29,277 bases of DNA. Source: Cymbomonas tetramitiformis. Taxonomy: Eukaryota > Chlorophyta > Pyramimonadophyceae > Pyramimonadales > Pyramimonadaceae. Positions within the stretch are counted from its first letter, which is position 1, and every line of letters starts with the position of its first letter. This document shows, piece by piece, positions 1-10,382 of the stretch. The stretch is taken from positions 1-29,277 of the forward strand of contig LGRX02034747.1 in NCBI GenBank assembly GCA_001247695.2, in the 5' to 3' direction. The notes beneath the pieces were generated by a model that saw only the letters and a program-made list of their open reading frames with translations, made no database searches and was not told where the DNA came from. Position numbers and translations under genes: made by a program.

Positions 1-110
1 TCATCCATGCTAGGCTTGATCCCACTGTAACCACCACGCGCAACAGCGCCGCAGCGTCACACGCAGTCATCCATGCTAGGCTTGATCCCACTGCAACCAC
101 CACGCGCAAC
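1..110. repeat. 66-bp direct duplication at window edge
   Basis: A block of about 44 bases starting TCATCCATGCTAGGCTTG at position 1 recurs at position 67 with one change (T/C at the 28th base). The unit is about 66 bp and the array may continue to the left of the window. No coding signal was seen. Confidence 0.8.
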
Positions 111-452
111 CAGCTAAATCGAATGACCTCTAGGCCACCACCGCTGTGGAGTCTCGCTCCGGCCTGCAGAGTTCCACACGGTGCCCTGCGGGGACCCCTG
201 TGGGGAGCCTAGTTGCCCGAAAGCTTCGCCGCACCTTCCGACCAGGGCGCATGTGGTCCAATTAGCCAGCTCTCTCAGCTCCGCGCCTCGAGTCCACGAC
301 CCTGCCACGCCACCCGGCAGGGCGTCATACTCAGCTATGTTGCACCATCGGCGTGCTCAGCTCGAGCAGAACCGAGGCAAGCAGGGTCCGGCAAAGGCGG
401 AATGCCAGCTCAGCACAGGAGCTGGAGAAGCACAACAGTTGTGGGGCAATGC
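111..452. other. GC-rich stretch without a supported gene
   Basis: An open frame on the plus strand from 181 to 783 runs through here, but it starts at GTG and its middle is a 36-bp repeat that stays open on both strands because 36 is a multiple of three. I see no splice pattern or domain and do not call a gene. Confidence 0.5.
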
Positions 453-596
453 GATCTTGTGGCTGCAGAGCTTTGCACTGATTATTAAGATCTTGTGGCT
501 GCAGAGCTTTGCACTGATTAGTAAGATCTTGTGGCTGCACAGCTTTGCACTGATTAGTAAGATCTTGTGGCTGCAGAGCTCTGCACTGATTAGTAA
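453..596. repeat. 36-bp minisatellite, four units
   Basis: Four contiguous 36-bp units start at 453, 489, 525 and 561, each beginning GATCTTGTGGCTGCA, with one to three substitutions between units; a fifth unit breaks off after GATCTTG at 597. The period is divisible by three, so both strands stay open (a 12-residue period), which explains the long frames here without a protein. There are no spacers between units, so it is not a CRISPR array. Confidence 0.9.
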
Positions 597-1017
597 GATC
601 TTGATATTTGACAGCACGACAGCAGACATAAGCATGGTGCAACTGCCGCCCAGCGCCCGGTTGCGCTACAGCGGCCTGAACACCGCCCCCGAGCGCCCAC
701 AAGACAGCCGCCGTGCTCCGCGCCACACAAACCAAAAGCTAAGCGATGTTGCCTTGAATAGTGGCTGCTGCACCGTGGACTGAGCCACACTTTGACTGAA
801 CTCGTGAGAGCGTGAACCGGTGCAAGCGGCTCACCTGCGCTGGTGGTGGTTACGCGGGCGCCTACCTCTGATGTGCCCCACGCATGAGTTCTTCAAAACT
901 GGGTCCTGCCACGGGGCACAACACAGAACCACGGTTGCGGAGAATGCTTGCAACCAAGGTTGAGGGCAAAGCGCGGTGCCCGGCAGGCCTCGTGCAAGTA
1001 AGAGAAGCGCGGGAGCC

Positions 1018-1149
1018 GAGGCTGCTCAGTGTAGCACTTGTCAAGCTGGGCGTGTGCAAGTCTAGCACGTGCAGCCTGAAGTTGAGGCTGCTCAGTGTAT
1101 CGCTTGACAAGCTGGGCGTGTGCAAGTCTAGCACGTGCGGTCTGAAGCT
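1018..1149. repeat. 66-bp tandem duplication
   Basis: Two adjacent 66-bp units at 1018 and 1084 share GCTGGGCGTGTGCAAGTCTA and the flanking GAGGCTGCTCAGTGTA. The second unit grades directly into the 48-bp array that follows, since both contain a GCTCAG core. Confidence 0.8.
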
Positions 1150-1862
1150 GAAGGCTGCTCAGTGTGGCCGCTCAGAGCTGCTAAGAGGAGAGCTGGTGAC
1201 GCCTCGGAGCTGAGGCCGCTCAGAGCTGCTAAGAGGAGCGTTGGTGACGCCTCGGAGCTGAGGCCGCCAGAGCTGCTAAGAGGAGCGCTGGTGACGCCAT
1301 CACGGAGCTGAGGCCGCTCAGAGCTGCTAAGAGCGCTGGTGACGGCCTGAGCTGAGGCCGCTCAGGAGCTGCCAAGGAGGCGCGGCACGCCGAGCCGAGG
1401 CTGCCGAGCTAAGAGGAGCGCGAGACGCCTCGAGCTGAGGCCGCTCAGAGCTGCAGAGGAGCGCGAGACGCCCCGGAGCGCTGGGAGGCTCGTCAGAGCT
1501 GCTAAGAGGAGGAGCAGGACGCCCCGAGCTGAGAGGCCGTCAGAGCGCAAGGAGGCGCCAGGACGCCCGGAGCTGAGGCCGCTCAGAGCTGCGAAGAGAA
1601 GCGCTGCGGACGCCCGGAGCTGAGGCCGCTCAGAGCTGCTAAGAGGAGCGCGGGTGACGCGCCTGAGCTGAGGCCGCTTCTAAAAGCTAAGAGGAGCGCT
1701 GGTGACGTCCCGCAGCTGAGGCCGCTCAGAGCTGCTAAGAGGAGCGCTGGTGACGCCTCGGAGTCGAGGCCGCTCAGAGCTGCTAAGAGAAGCGCTGGTG
1801 ACGTCTTGGAGCTGAGGCCGCTCACATCTGCTAAGAGGAGCGCTGGTGACGCCCCGGAGATG
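1146..1862. repeat. 48-bp minisatellite, about 15 units
   Basis: A degenerate tandem array whose consensus contains GCTGAGGCCGCTCAGAGCTG followed by CTAAGAGGAGCGCTGGTGAC. Units vary by substitution and short deletions, most strongly around 1340-1600 where several are shortened. The 48-bp period leaves the minus strand open (a repeating 16-residue Leu/Ala/Ser-rich peptide, frame 1583-1924), which I read as an artefact of the array. Confidence 0.85.
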
Positions 1863-2324
1863 AAGCTTCTTTGATGTTCATAATCGAAGCTTAGGAGTTT
1901 AGATGTATTTGGGATACGACTCATTCTTGGTATTTAAGGCTGTGACAACGTTCGAAACCGCAACCGAAACCCTCGAAATGAAGCCGACCGGAGTATTGCA
2001 CGTGACACGTTGGAATAGTAGTCCAGGATTGCAGGCAGCTCTCAACTCCCATGCTGTCCGCCATCAAAGCGACATTTTAATCCGGCTTAATTTGGCGTGA
2101 AATACCCCCAAATTAAGCCAAACCGACCCCCTATGATAATTTTCATTTCATATTCCAACCAAGAACTGTGTAAGCCGACGCATGGTGCATATGAACACCC
2201 GCATCCAACGAAACAAATAATGAATATGCATGGTCGCATCACGAAGGGTCAAAACAAACGAGACAGCATGGGAGTTAAGCTGGAGCTCAGGCTTGTACAA
2301 GGCAAGTGGCGCGCATTCGCCGTT

Positions 2325-2613
2325 GAACAGGGAGAGAAGGGCGCGCGTGCAACAAGGGAGAGCACGCGCAGCGGGGGACTTTGGCGCGCACCGAAGAGAG
2401 GAGGGCGCGCGTGCAGCAAGGGAGAGCACGCGCAGCGGGAGACTTTGGCGCGCACAGAAGAGAGAAGGGCACGCATGCGAAAAGGGAGAGCACGCGCAAC
2501 GGGGGACTTTGGCGCGCACCGAGGAGAGGAGGGCGCGCGTGCAGCAAGGGAGAGCACGCGCAGCGGGGGACTTTGGCGCGCACAAAAGAGAGGAGGGCGC
2601 GCGTGCCCACAGG
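2325..2613. repeat. 64-bp minisatellite, four units plus a partial
   Basis: Units begin with GAGAGCACGCGCA at 2358, 2422, 2486 and 2550, an exact spacing of 64 bp, preceded by a partial unit from 2325. The period is not a multiple of three, yet frames stay open on both strands because the unit has no stop in any phase. The several 100-260 residue frames across 2097-2891 are therefore explained by the array. It lies on the downstream side of the EGF-like exon and may be intronic to that gene. Confidence 0.85.
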
Positions 2614-2709
2614 AGGGCGAGCCGAGAACAAGCTCAGACATACGTTATGGAGGGCTCGCGGAGTGGGATGCGCGATGTACAGTGACTTGGGGAGCTCCGG
2701 GTGAATCAC

Positions 2710-3681
2710 CTTGCAATTGCCACCTCGGAGAGCCACGGGGCACACACATGTGCCGTAATGGCAGAGCTCCCGGGGTCTGCATCGTCCCTCGCATAGATCT
2801 GGAGGCGCGGTCTCGTTCAAGACGGATACATCCACGGCAGCTGTCTGCGAATCGAGGCGAATTCAGTTCTCGAAAGTGGTGGTGTAGATAGGAACGTTAC
2901 GGAGCGCGTGACAGGCGCGCGCAGCGAAGTTCGCATAGGACGACGCGCCACAGGATGACGGACGGATGGAAAAAGAATATATGCGCTCCGCACAAGCTTG
3001 CAAAGTCCTCGAACCGAACACGACGTTTTGGGAGGTTATTTAGTGCGACATGAAGTCTAAGTCCCGAGCCAGACTTCAAACTCGACAAGCTGATCTCTTG
3101 TCTCTAAGGGATGCCCGATCACCGCATGTTGACCTTGACGAAATTAGCCATGGAAAAACTCGTAGCTCCTTGGGAGCAGGAACAAGCAGCCGACGTGCGC
3201 ATTAAAAAACAAGAAGAGGCCAAGATGCAAGAACCTGGTCGAATTCAGACAGGTCCTTGCTCTCGTCCGCAGCAGACACTTCAGCATCCTCAGGGTCACT
3301 TTCTTCATCCTCCTGTTCCTCAGTGACTTCACTCACTTCCGTTGGGTCTGAGCCTACTGTATTCACTTCCGCGAGCAGCTTCCGTGAAATTGCGGAAAGA
3401 GGCGTCGCTGTAAAAGCGGACGCTGCACCTCCATCTTGACCAATCTCGTTTGAAGTTGGTAGAGCACATCCCGCTGTGAAAAGCGCGATCAAAACGAGGG
3501 AGCGAGCAATTTCCTTCCCCGAATTTCGCCTGTTACACGAGACACCTTGTTTCAGCTTCTTTAAACGATATTTCCTGATTGTGAAGATTTGTTTGCCTGT
3601 CCCAACGGGGTGATCATGCCTGCACGACTCAACAATCCGACAAGCAAGACCTTGACGATCAAACAATTCGAGCTTTATCAT
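2710..3681 (-). CDS. Membrane-anchored protein with EGF-like module (two exons seen, 3' part missing)
   Basis: Reconstructed from two minus-strand exons. Exon 1 (3681 to 3235) starts at ATG and gives 149 residues: a basic N-terminus (residues 36-60), a short hydrophobic segment SLVLIALFTAGCAL at 61-74, then an acidic stretch at 112-149. It ends CAG|GTTCTT in phase 0. Exon 2 (2844 to 2710) follows TTCGCAG, also in phase 0, and gives 45 residues with six cysteines spaced C-x3-C-x5-C-x4-C-x-C-x8-C. The C-x-C-x8-C end is typical of EGF-like modules. An N-glycosylation sequon (NET) precedes the first cysteine. The exon ends AAG|GTGATT, so more exons must lie below 2708, but I could not find them; the 64-bp array sits there. 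A cytosolic basic end, one anchor and a lumenal EGF-like module would fit a type II membrane or secreted protein. EGF-like modules occur in exostosin-type glycosyltransferases of plants and algae, but no catalytic domain is visible here. Confidence 0.5.
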
Positions 3682-4407
3682 AAAACTAGGGAGGTATACC
3701 AGTTATAATGGCCGTTGCACATCCTGTTTTTTATGCTTGAAGTCCTAGAGTAAGAAACCGCAGCCCTTCCCAGGGGGACGTTGTTTAGGATCCGAGCTCC
3801 AGATGTCGTTCAAATCGGATATGACATGCGTAGCACACTTGGAAGTCGACCTCTGTCCGAATGTTGCGCGACATTGAGAATAAAATCGTGATCATATCAT
3901 GCTGGACACGCTCAACGGGTCTGCATTATTGAGCTCCGAGTTTCGAGGCCCTTTGCAGCAGGTGCAAATCGTAAACGCACAGACAGTTTTTTTTAATCGT
4001 GAAGGCTAGATTGCCAGAAAAGTGTCGTATAATTTGAGAGTGATAATAATAATAATAATGTGACAGTACCACTTGAACAGGCGGAGGAATGATTTGTAAC
4101 GACAGCGACAGCTAAACCTCACTCACATCAAGAAAGACAGAAAACAAACACCGGAACAGACGAGAGAGAGAGCCAGAGCGCGAGACGAGCGGACGGGAGG
4201 AGAAATTCGGGACGGGAGGGATTCGCTTTTTGAAAATTTTGCATCGAGAATTCAAGGAACATCTATCTATTCATGCAACATCGAACATGTGAACATCCAA
4301 CATGAAAATCCCATTTTTAATCCCAATTGCAAGTTCGAACGTTGCGTAGTTAGCTTCAAGCTTCTTACGTTCTTAGATTGGGGCGTAGATCGGACCAGAG
4401 GTCCTCT
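3682..4407. other. Upstream region of the EGF-like gene, no gene seen
   Basis: No convincing frame or exon pair. It contains a short ATA/AAT microsatellite at about 4043-4059 and purine-rich stretches around 4160-4210. It forms part of the interval between the minus-strand EGF-like gene and the plus-strand J-domain gene, which are divergent. Confidence 0.5.
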
Positions 4408-4642
4408 GGATCGGACCCATTAGGATGAACCGTTAATTCAGTGGCAATTATCTGAATCTAACAGTGCATATTCGATTGCAGAGATCGAGATACGACACAA
4501 GCGACCAGGTGTCACCACAAACCAAATTAAAATACAAAATACGATAAAATAGAAAAATACCATCGTCGCTCCCAAGGAATCAATTCGGACCTTCAGATGT
4601 AAACACATTCACATTGGACGGTTTATCCTAATGGGTCCGGTC
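4408..4642. mobile_element. Candidate MITE with ~25-bp terminal inverted repeats
   Basis: The segment at 4408-4433 (core CGGACCCATTAGGAT) is the near-perfect reverse complement of 4618-4642 (core ATCCTAATGGGTCCG). The arms are about 185 bp apart and the interior is AT-rich and non-coding. That is the layout of a short non-autonomous DNA transposon. I could not identify a clear target-site duplication outside the arms, so the superfamily is open. A 15-base palindrome CCAGAGGTCCTCTGG abuts the left arm. Confidence 0.5.
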
Positions 4643-5651
4643 GGGTGCTCCGTCAGCGTCATGTCGAACAATGAAAAATGAAAACTGGCATTTCGATTTC
4701 CATTTGAAATTTAAAGGAGCATTGACAGCCAACGCAAAAGAGCCAGACACAACGATAGGAAGGATTTGTGGTTGAACCGAACGGTAGGAAGGAGAGCGCA
4801 CGACCGCAGGGGAAGAAAAAAACGTATCCTTATCCCGAGTTTTCAGTGTTCAAGAGTTCATTGCTGCTTCGGCGTTGGCATAGCTGGAGCTATTGTTATA
4901 TTCTAATTGTTGATGCTCTAGTGCAAGGCTCGCCACAGATCAAGTGGGCATATCCTTTGTCCGAAAGGCCTAGGGGAAGTCCTCCTCGCAGACTCTAGTT
5001 TAACGTACGTCTCACCTTCCCTCGCATATATTCTCGCAAAATTCAGTGTCTCGCTATCCAGTAACTTCGATATTTCACTATGTTTCAGACTAACCTCCGT
5101 CACGAGGGTTTTGCCTTGGTTGTGTAAAGTTGCCTTTCCCGATCGACTGGGTTACGTTACGTGACAAATGTTTTCCGGTCAATAGGGTTCACTTGGAATT
5201 TTCATGAGCACTGACTTTTATTCTCCCCCGTTAGCCTTTGGGTGTTTGAATGCACAAATCGGTCTTCTACAGGCAAAACCTAATGAGGCGTATACCACGC
5301 TCCTCTCATCTATGTTTGTTCTCGAGCCGTGGTGACGCGTACCTCTCAACATTTTTCGACGCACGGACATATTGTCCGGGATGAGGCTGTGCAATTTTCC
5401 ATACCCTTGTGCGGGCGTGTATAGGTGTGAATAGTGCCAAGAGTGCGTTGTGCACTTTCTTCGAGGGTCTTTCGGGCCCACGGTGATGGTTGCTCTCCTG
5501 TAACCGCGCTTCAAGCGGTATGTCTGATGTTTTATCTGTATAACTTTCATATTTTTGCTTTCCTTCTGTAGTAAGAACTTTTTATCAATTTCCCGTCGAC
5601 CCTCCCGACTCTGACGGTCCTGTGGGGCACGTTGCGCCTGCAACCTCAGTA
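4643..5651. other. 5' flank of the J-domain gene
   Basis: No gene supported. It should contain the promoter and 5' UTR of the plus-strand gene starting at 5652; no TATA box or other motif stood out at a useful distance. A weak minus-strand frame (4918-5103) ends near a donor-like GTGAGA, but no partner exon was found. Confidence 0.4.
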
Positions 5652-8600
5652 ATGGGCGAGGAGCTAAACGAACTTGTGCGCCAAATCCTCCGAGATCGAG
5701 AGAATGCCTATCGCGTGCTCTCTGTAGATACGAAATGTTCAATTTCAGAGATTCGCAGCGCTTACAAGAAGGTATAATCAAACTTCGATGATGACTTCTT
5801 TTGTGCACTACAGTCGTTGGAAGCTTTACATAATATCGCTCCGCTTGGGACTTTTGTTTTTTTCAGTACGACCTGTTTCCACATCACTGCTTCAGTACTT
5901 TTCTCAAACCATATCCTTCCTGCTGCATGCGTAGCGTGATTGAAAAGAAGGTGTATTATGTTTGCCATGCAAGGCGTCAGATGTTATTACGGATCGCGTG
6001 AGCATATGTTTATGTACACGAATACAACTGAACAATTCCCATCCCTGCAGCTTGCGTTCGCCTTACATCCCGACCGAGGACATAACTTCGCCCTTGCTGA
6101 GGAGGCATTCAAAGGTGAAGGACTTTGTTCTTTTTTCAACCTCCTATCGTTCGTTTCGTCTACTTCGGCGCCTAAGGGTAGCTGGACTTTGTTGCCACAC
6201 TCCTTTTGGCCAAGCTGGAGTCTCACCTGAAGTTGTTTTCCGTGTATATCTGTGACGTCAAAATGTTGAGTTTGAAAACCTCGAAAAGTCATTTACTGAG
6301 CCTCGTGAATTTTTTGCGCTCCCCAAAGCAGTTGTCAGCGCTGCTTTTGCGCAGCTGCAAGAAACTCAGGTAAATGCATCGTTCGGTTGAACCCTTTATT
6401 CAAAAGTGAGAATCAGTGGCGATTGAATTCAGGCATGATAATTGCCGTCTCTGAAACACTCGTTTCACGCGTTGTTCCCTTCACTCGCGGTTGTATTGAA
6501 AGTGTTCAAATTATTGTGGCAATGCAGGCCTCCTTTGCAAGCTCCAGAAACTTCGGCGCAGGTGCTTCCCCTGTCATAGCGAGCCTCCTAACCTTTCCTT
6601 ATTTTATTTCTTCAGGCCTCACGTACCTGGAGTGAAAGGCAAGAAAGACAGGAGAGAACGCACTACAAAGGAAATAAATATATAGGCATGCGTTGCCTGC
6701 TTTCCTCTTATGAGTGCGCCGAACCACATTCTGGAGAATGGGAAATCTTTTCTTTCGCGATATTGCCATAAACCTTGAGCAATCATTATCAAGGGCTCTG
6801 TCAAGCCTTCTCGGCTCATATCCCTTGACTGTATGGAGTCAGTTTTGCGGCATATAGCACTTGGTAAAGGGAACTACATAACTTTTTGGCTCCTATATGA
6901 AGTCCACGAAAAGTTGTGTGTGTTCAGGAGCAATTGCTGATAGGATCTTGGCCGCACAGGTGGGCAAGGCTCATCGGCTGCCGCATACACAGCCTCCGCT
7001 CCTGAGGAGGTCAGAGAGGCCGCAAGAAACGTCTGGTCTGGAGCCAATGCTACTTCACGGTGGGCTGCCCGAGGCGCCCAGTCCGCCATCTCTTGACTTT
7101 AGGTCGCTCCGCGATGTCAGACCGGCCTGTGCAATATGCTATGAAACTTTCGGGGTTTTTGGCTTACAGCTTTTCTCTGGAAGCAGTAAGGAACAAACAG
7201 TGCACCAAAGCAGAACTTGACTTTTTAAGTGGCTTGATTTCAGGCGGACTAGTGCTTCTGACTGGACAAGTGTATTGCACGAGGACTGGCCTCGATTCAC
7301 GCCACAAGAGGAAGCAAACCCGGCATCGACAAGCGTAACATGGACGGAGGTAAGCCTCTGCTCGTTTAGAATGTGGGACCAAATGTAGGTGCTGCTTTTC
7401 TTTGCAGCAGTTAAGTTTCAACCGCATCTAAGCGCGCTTGTCATTCCTTACTTATTTAGCCTTATTGTTGCTGCTCCTTTCCCAAGAAACCCCCTCAGGA
7501 GTTTGCATGGATGTGCCTGGCACGCCTGTCCCGATCTAATGACAACCGTTGAAACGGCGCTCTCTTCTGTGTTGTGTTGGCTTCCCAACCTCTGGTGGGT
7601 CCCCATACCCGCACTGGGAGAAGGTGAGAGGTGACATTCTCCAGCTTGCTCCTAGCCTACAATGGCCTGACATGCGCTGCTTCCTGTTGTGTACTTTGCA
7701 GTGGGCTGATCTGAAGAAACCTCACTCCTGTGAATTCACCTACACGGTGGAGGACAGATATAAATCCGCGAAGGAGACCTGGGGAAAGGCGACCACATCT
7801 CGTGCGTTTCGCCCGTGCCCAGCTACAAAGCCTTTTGTTTTTCTCCTTACGGAACAGTCGAGGGGGTATAACTGCATTTGTGCCTTGGTCATTTTTTTGG
7901 CAAGCGTGCTTTCGATTCGTGTCTTACAGGGACAGCCAAAACCTTCACTCAGCAAGAACCAGTTGCTGTTCGCCGCTCAAAAGTCATTCTGTCTGATTCT
8001 GACGAAGAAAAGAAAGATGAGGCACGTGAGGTATACCCTATTGTCCGAGCCCATAATTCAGAACCGTGTATGTGCGATAGTGAGTTTAGAGTTCCTTTGG
8101 TGAACGGCGTGTATTTGTGTGTGTGCATGAGTATGAGCTTCCTTTGGTGACGGATCTCAAGCCTAGTGAAAGGCTCAGAGAAAGCTGCCGTCGTAGCTGG
8201 CTCGTATGTGCGTGTGCATCATAATGGGCTTGGGCGAGTGTATGTATGCCGAGCGTTCAAGAGCTAAGAACGCCATGGAAAACCTGGCTGAAGGGTGTGG
8301 GCAAAGCCCTCACTTGCATACATATTTTGAGTCTTGAGTTACGGTCGTATGCAAGCCACAAGACACGATCGTTTGAACACCGAGTGAACTCTTGTTGTGG
8401 TGGTTTGGCCTTCCGGTGCTCCTCACGTCTCTTAGTGTATTCGCATCCTATAACTCATGTCTTCGACAACTAATATCCTAGCTACCGGACTACCACCAAA
8501 AAACTACGTGGTTGCACTATGTACCCACGCCGGGGATCGAAGGATTTAACGCACACTTCAGGACATCCATCTGGAATCTCCGGAGCAACGTGGAGATCGA

Positions 8601-9787
8601 AACCAACTAAGACCCACTAAGCCATCTAAGTACATTTATGATAGCCTTGCTTACTTACAGAGGCCATTCCACCAAACCTAGCTTACGTTCACTATGCGAG
8701 CTGCTCGGGCCACCTCTCAACCACTACTTGTGTGTTTGCCAAATTGCGATTGGACTTCCTTGTGGACACTACGCAACAACGAGTTGTTGTCGTATCCTGC
8801 TCAAACAGTCTAGCACACTGCCTGCAGTTGGCCGACGTTCACCGACCACCACCGCATAGAACGGAAGGGCCCTGTTGGTTCGTGGCCATTGGTATTACTG
8901 TGCATTGACCTGAGACGGCTTGTGACATTTTGTCTCGACTAAAGCAAGAGTCAAGGATTCTCTGTCCAGAACTACTCAAGTCCGCTGCAAACCAACTTAA
9001 ACACTACTGTTGTATATGCTGAGTCGACTGCATCTACTATTGCTTTCCTTTGTTTTGTACCCCTTCGGCAACATTAGTACTCGGGCAACCTTGTTTGGGT
9101 TGCCCACCGTTGTTGTGTCAGGAGGTGAAGCAGTATCCAACCTGCTTGTGCATGGGTTTACTTTACACTTGAAGATTGTTTTATTTTAAAGTCGCGCACA
9201 CAATCTTGCATATGTGGAATGGCATGGATGATAGGACGGCGGCGCCCATTTGAATTTGGCCTTTGCAATGATTGAGCACTTTACACCTCTCTTTTGCAAC
9301 GATAACACCACGGCCATATCCTTCCTCAGGAGATATATTGTCTTGGAAGTCTACGGGCAAACTTTATCGGGCAATATGCAGATGCACGTTTTAGTACGCC
9401 TTTTTGACAGAATATCCAATGGTCTCTGGTTCAAGCCAGCCTGTGGTTTGAATTTATGATTGTGGTGCATGATATCAGGACAAGGGATACGATGTGGAGA
9501 AGCAGCTCAGCTCGGAGGAGGTGTCACCATCGAAGCAAGGGTTTGCTCAGGCACCAGAGTCATATGGACCTCACTATGCTATTCCATCAATAGATGCCAA
9601 CCCGCATAATGTTGGGTCTCACCTCCATGCCCGTGCAGCAAAGTTTCGGTTTCGTGGGAGGTCAAAGTTCTCTCGCAAAACCAAAGGCACCGTTTCCACG
9701 AAGACCAAGAAGGTTGTTGCAAATTCGGTTCAAAAGTCTTCCAGCTTATCCACGAAAGGCCTCATGTGCCTCTTGCAAATGAAATGA
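5652..9787 (+). CDS. J-domain (DnaJ-family) co-chaperone-like protein, nine exons
   Basis: Exons inferred from GT-AG borders and phase: 5652-5771, 6051-6114, 6332-6369, 6528-6561, 6960-7059, 7244-7349, 7702-7801, 7930-8030, 9479-9787. Together they give 972 bases, 323 codons plus TGA, with no internal stop and every split codon resolved. Residues 18-75 form a J domain: YRVL at 20-23, helix II SEIRSAYKK at 32-40, the HPD tripeptide at 46-48 (exon 2) and helix III AEEAFK ending in residue 61. HPD is the known contact that stimulates Hsp70 ATPase. No Gly/Phe block or zinc-finger repeats follow. Residues 120-190 are Trp-rich, 204-221 hold an acidic SDSDEE cluster, and the last ~50 residues are strongly basic, which may suggest nuclear or RNA contact (inference). 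Exon 8 could instead end at C|GTGAGG, but the chosen donor keeps the last exon in its best frame. The specific family member is not recognised. Confidence 0.8.
8031..9478 (+). other. Long final intron of the J-domain gene (1,448 bp)
   Basis: It starts GTATAC and ends ATATCAG, and is several times longer than the other introns (128-398 bp). It contains two blocks that read like protein in plus-strand frames: about 8474-8608 and about 8657-8908. The second follows a good acceptor TTACTTACAG. An 8-bp-stem hairpin GGGCAACC/GGTTGCCC sits near 9082-9104. These could be missed exons or an inserted element; phases do not let me join them to the flanking exons with confidence. Confidence 0.45.
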
Positions 9788-10360
9788 AATGAGAGAAGGC
9801 AAAGAACTCCGCATAGTGTGTGCCCTACAACCCAATCCATAACGGTGACGGAATGGTGCAATGTGGTTGGCCTACCGTGTGCCATGAGCAACTGTGAAAG
9901 GCTTCTGCCATTTCCATCGTTATGATTCATTAGTCCCAGGGTCAATGAGAGAATTCTCTCGAAAATTCTTCAAATGTTCGGTATCAAGATGCAGGAATGC
10001 AACTCACATGCAAATGTCGCATAAAGATGAAGGGGTACCTAATCTTTTGGGGATATGTTTGTTTTATATATGTGTGTGCAATCTTGGATGCCGGTGGCCT
10101 TTTGTACATCGATCTGTAATACGACGGTATTTTTGGGGTGTATGTGTATGTATATATACGTTGCATTTAGGATAGGCGCGCAGGAAACACTAGTAATATA
10201 GTCCGTCCCATGATCACGGGCAGTGATACAGACTCCATGGCGATGGCTCGACAGTAGCAGAGAGCAACAACAAACTCGGGGACGATTTCTTTTACCACTT
10301 TCAAAGTGGTTGGATTGAGCAGCATGTTGGACCCGAACACATATGATGTGATTAACCCGG
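9788..10360. other. 3' flank of the J-domain gene
   Basis: It starts just after the TGA at 9785-9787. No supported gene; the short frames here have no domain or splice support. A (TG)8 run at 10361-10376 ends this interval and forms part of the target site of the retroelement copy that follows. Confidence 0.5.
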
Positions 10361-10382
10361 TGTGTGTGTGTGTGTGACCGTT

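Noticed and set aside
453..596. CRISPR-like array
   Set aside because: The 36-bp units are contiguous with no spacers, and the context is eukaryotic.
2097..2891. 264-residue basic plus-strand ORF and its overlapping minus-strand frames
   Set aside because: Most of their length is the 64-bp minisatellite, which lacks stops in any phase. Only the minus-strand segment 2710-2844 has independent support, as an EGF-like exon.
3235..3681. RXLR-type secreted effector
   Set aside because: There is an RKLL and an acidic stretch after a hydrophobic segment, but no RXLR motif, the hydrophobic segment is about 60 residues from the start, and the next exon is EGF-like.
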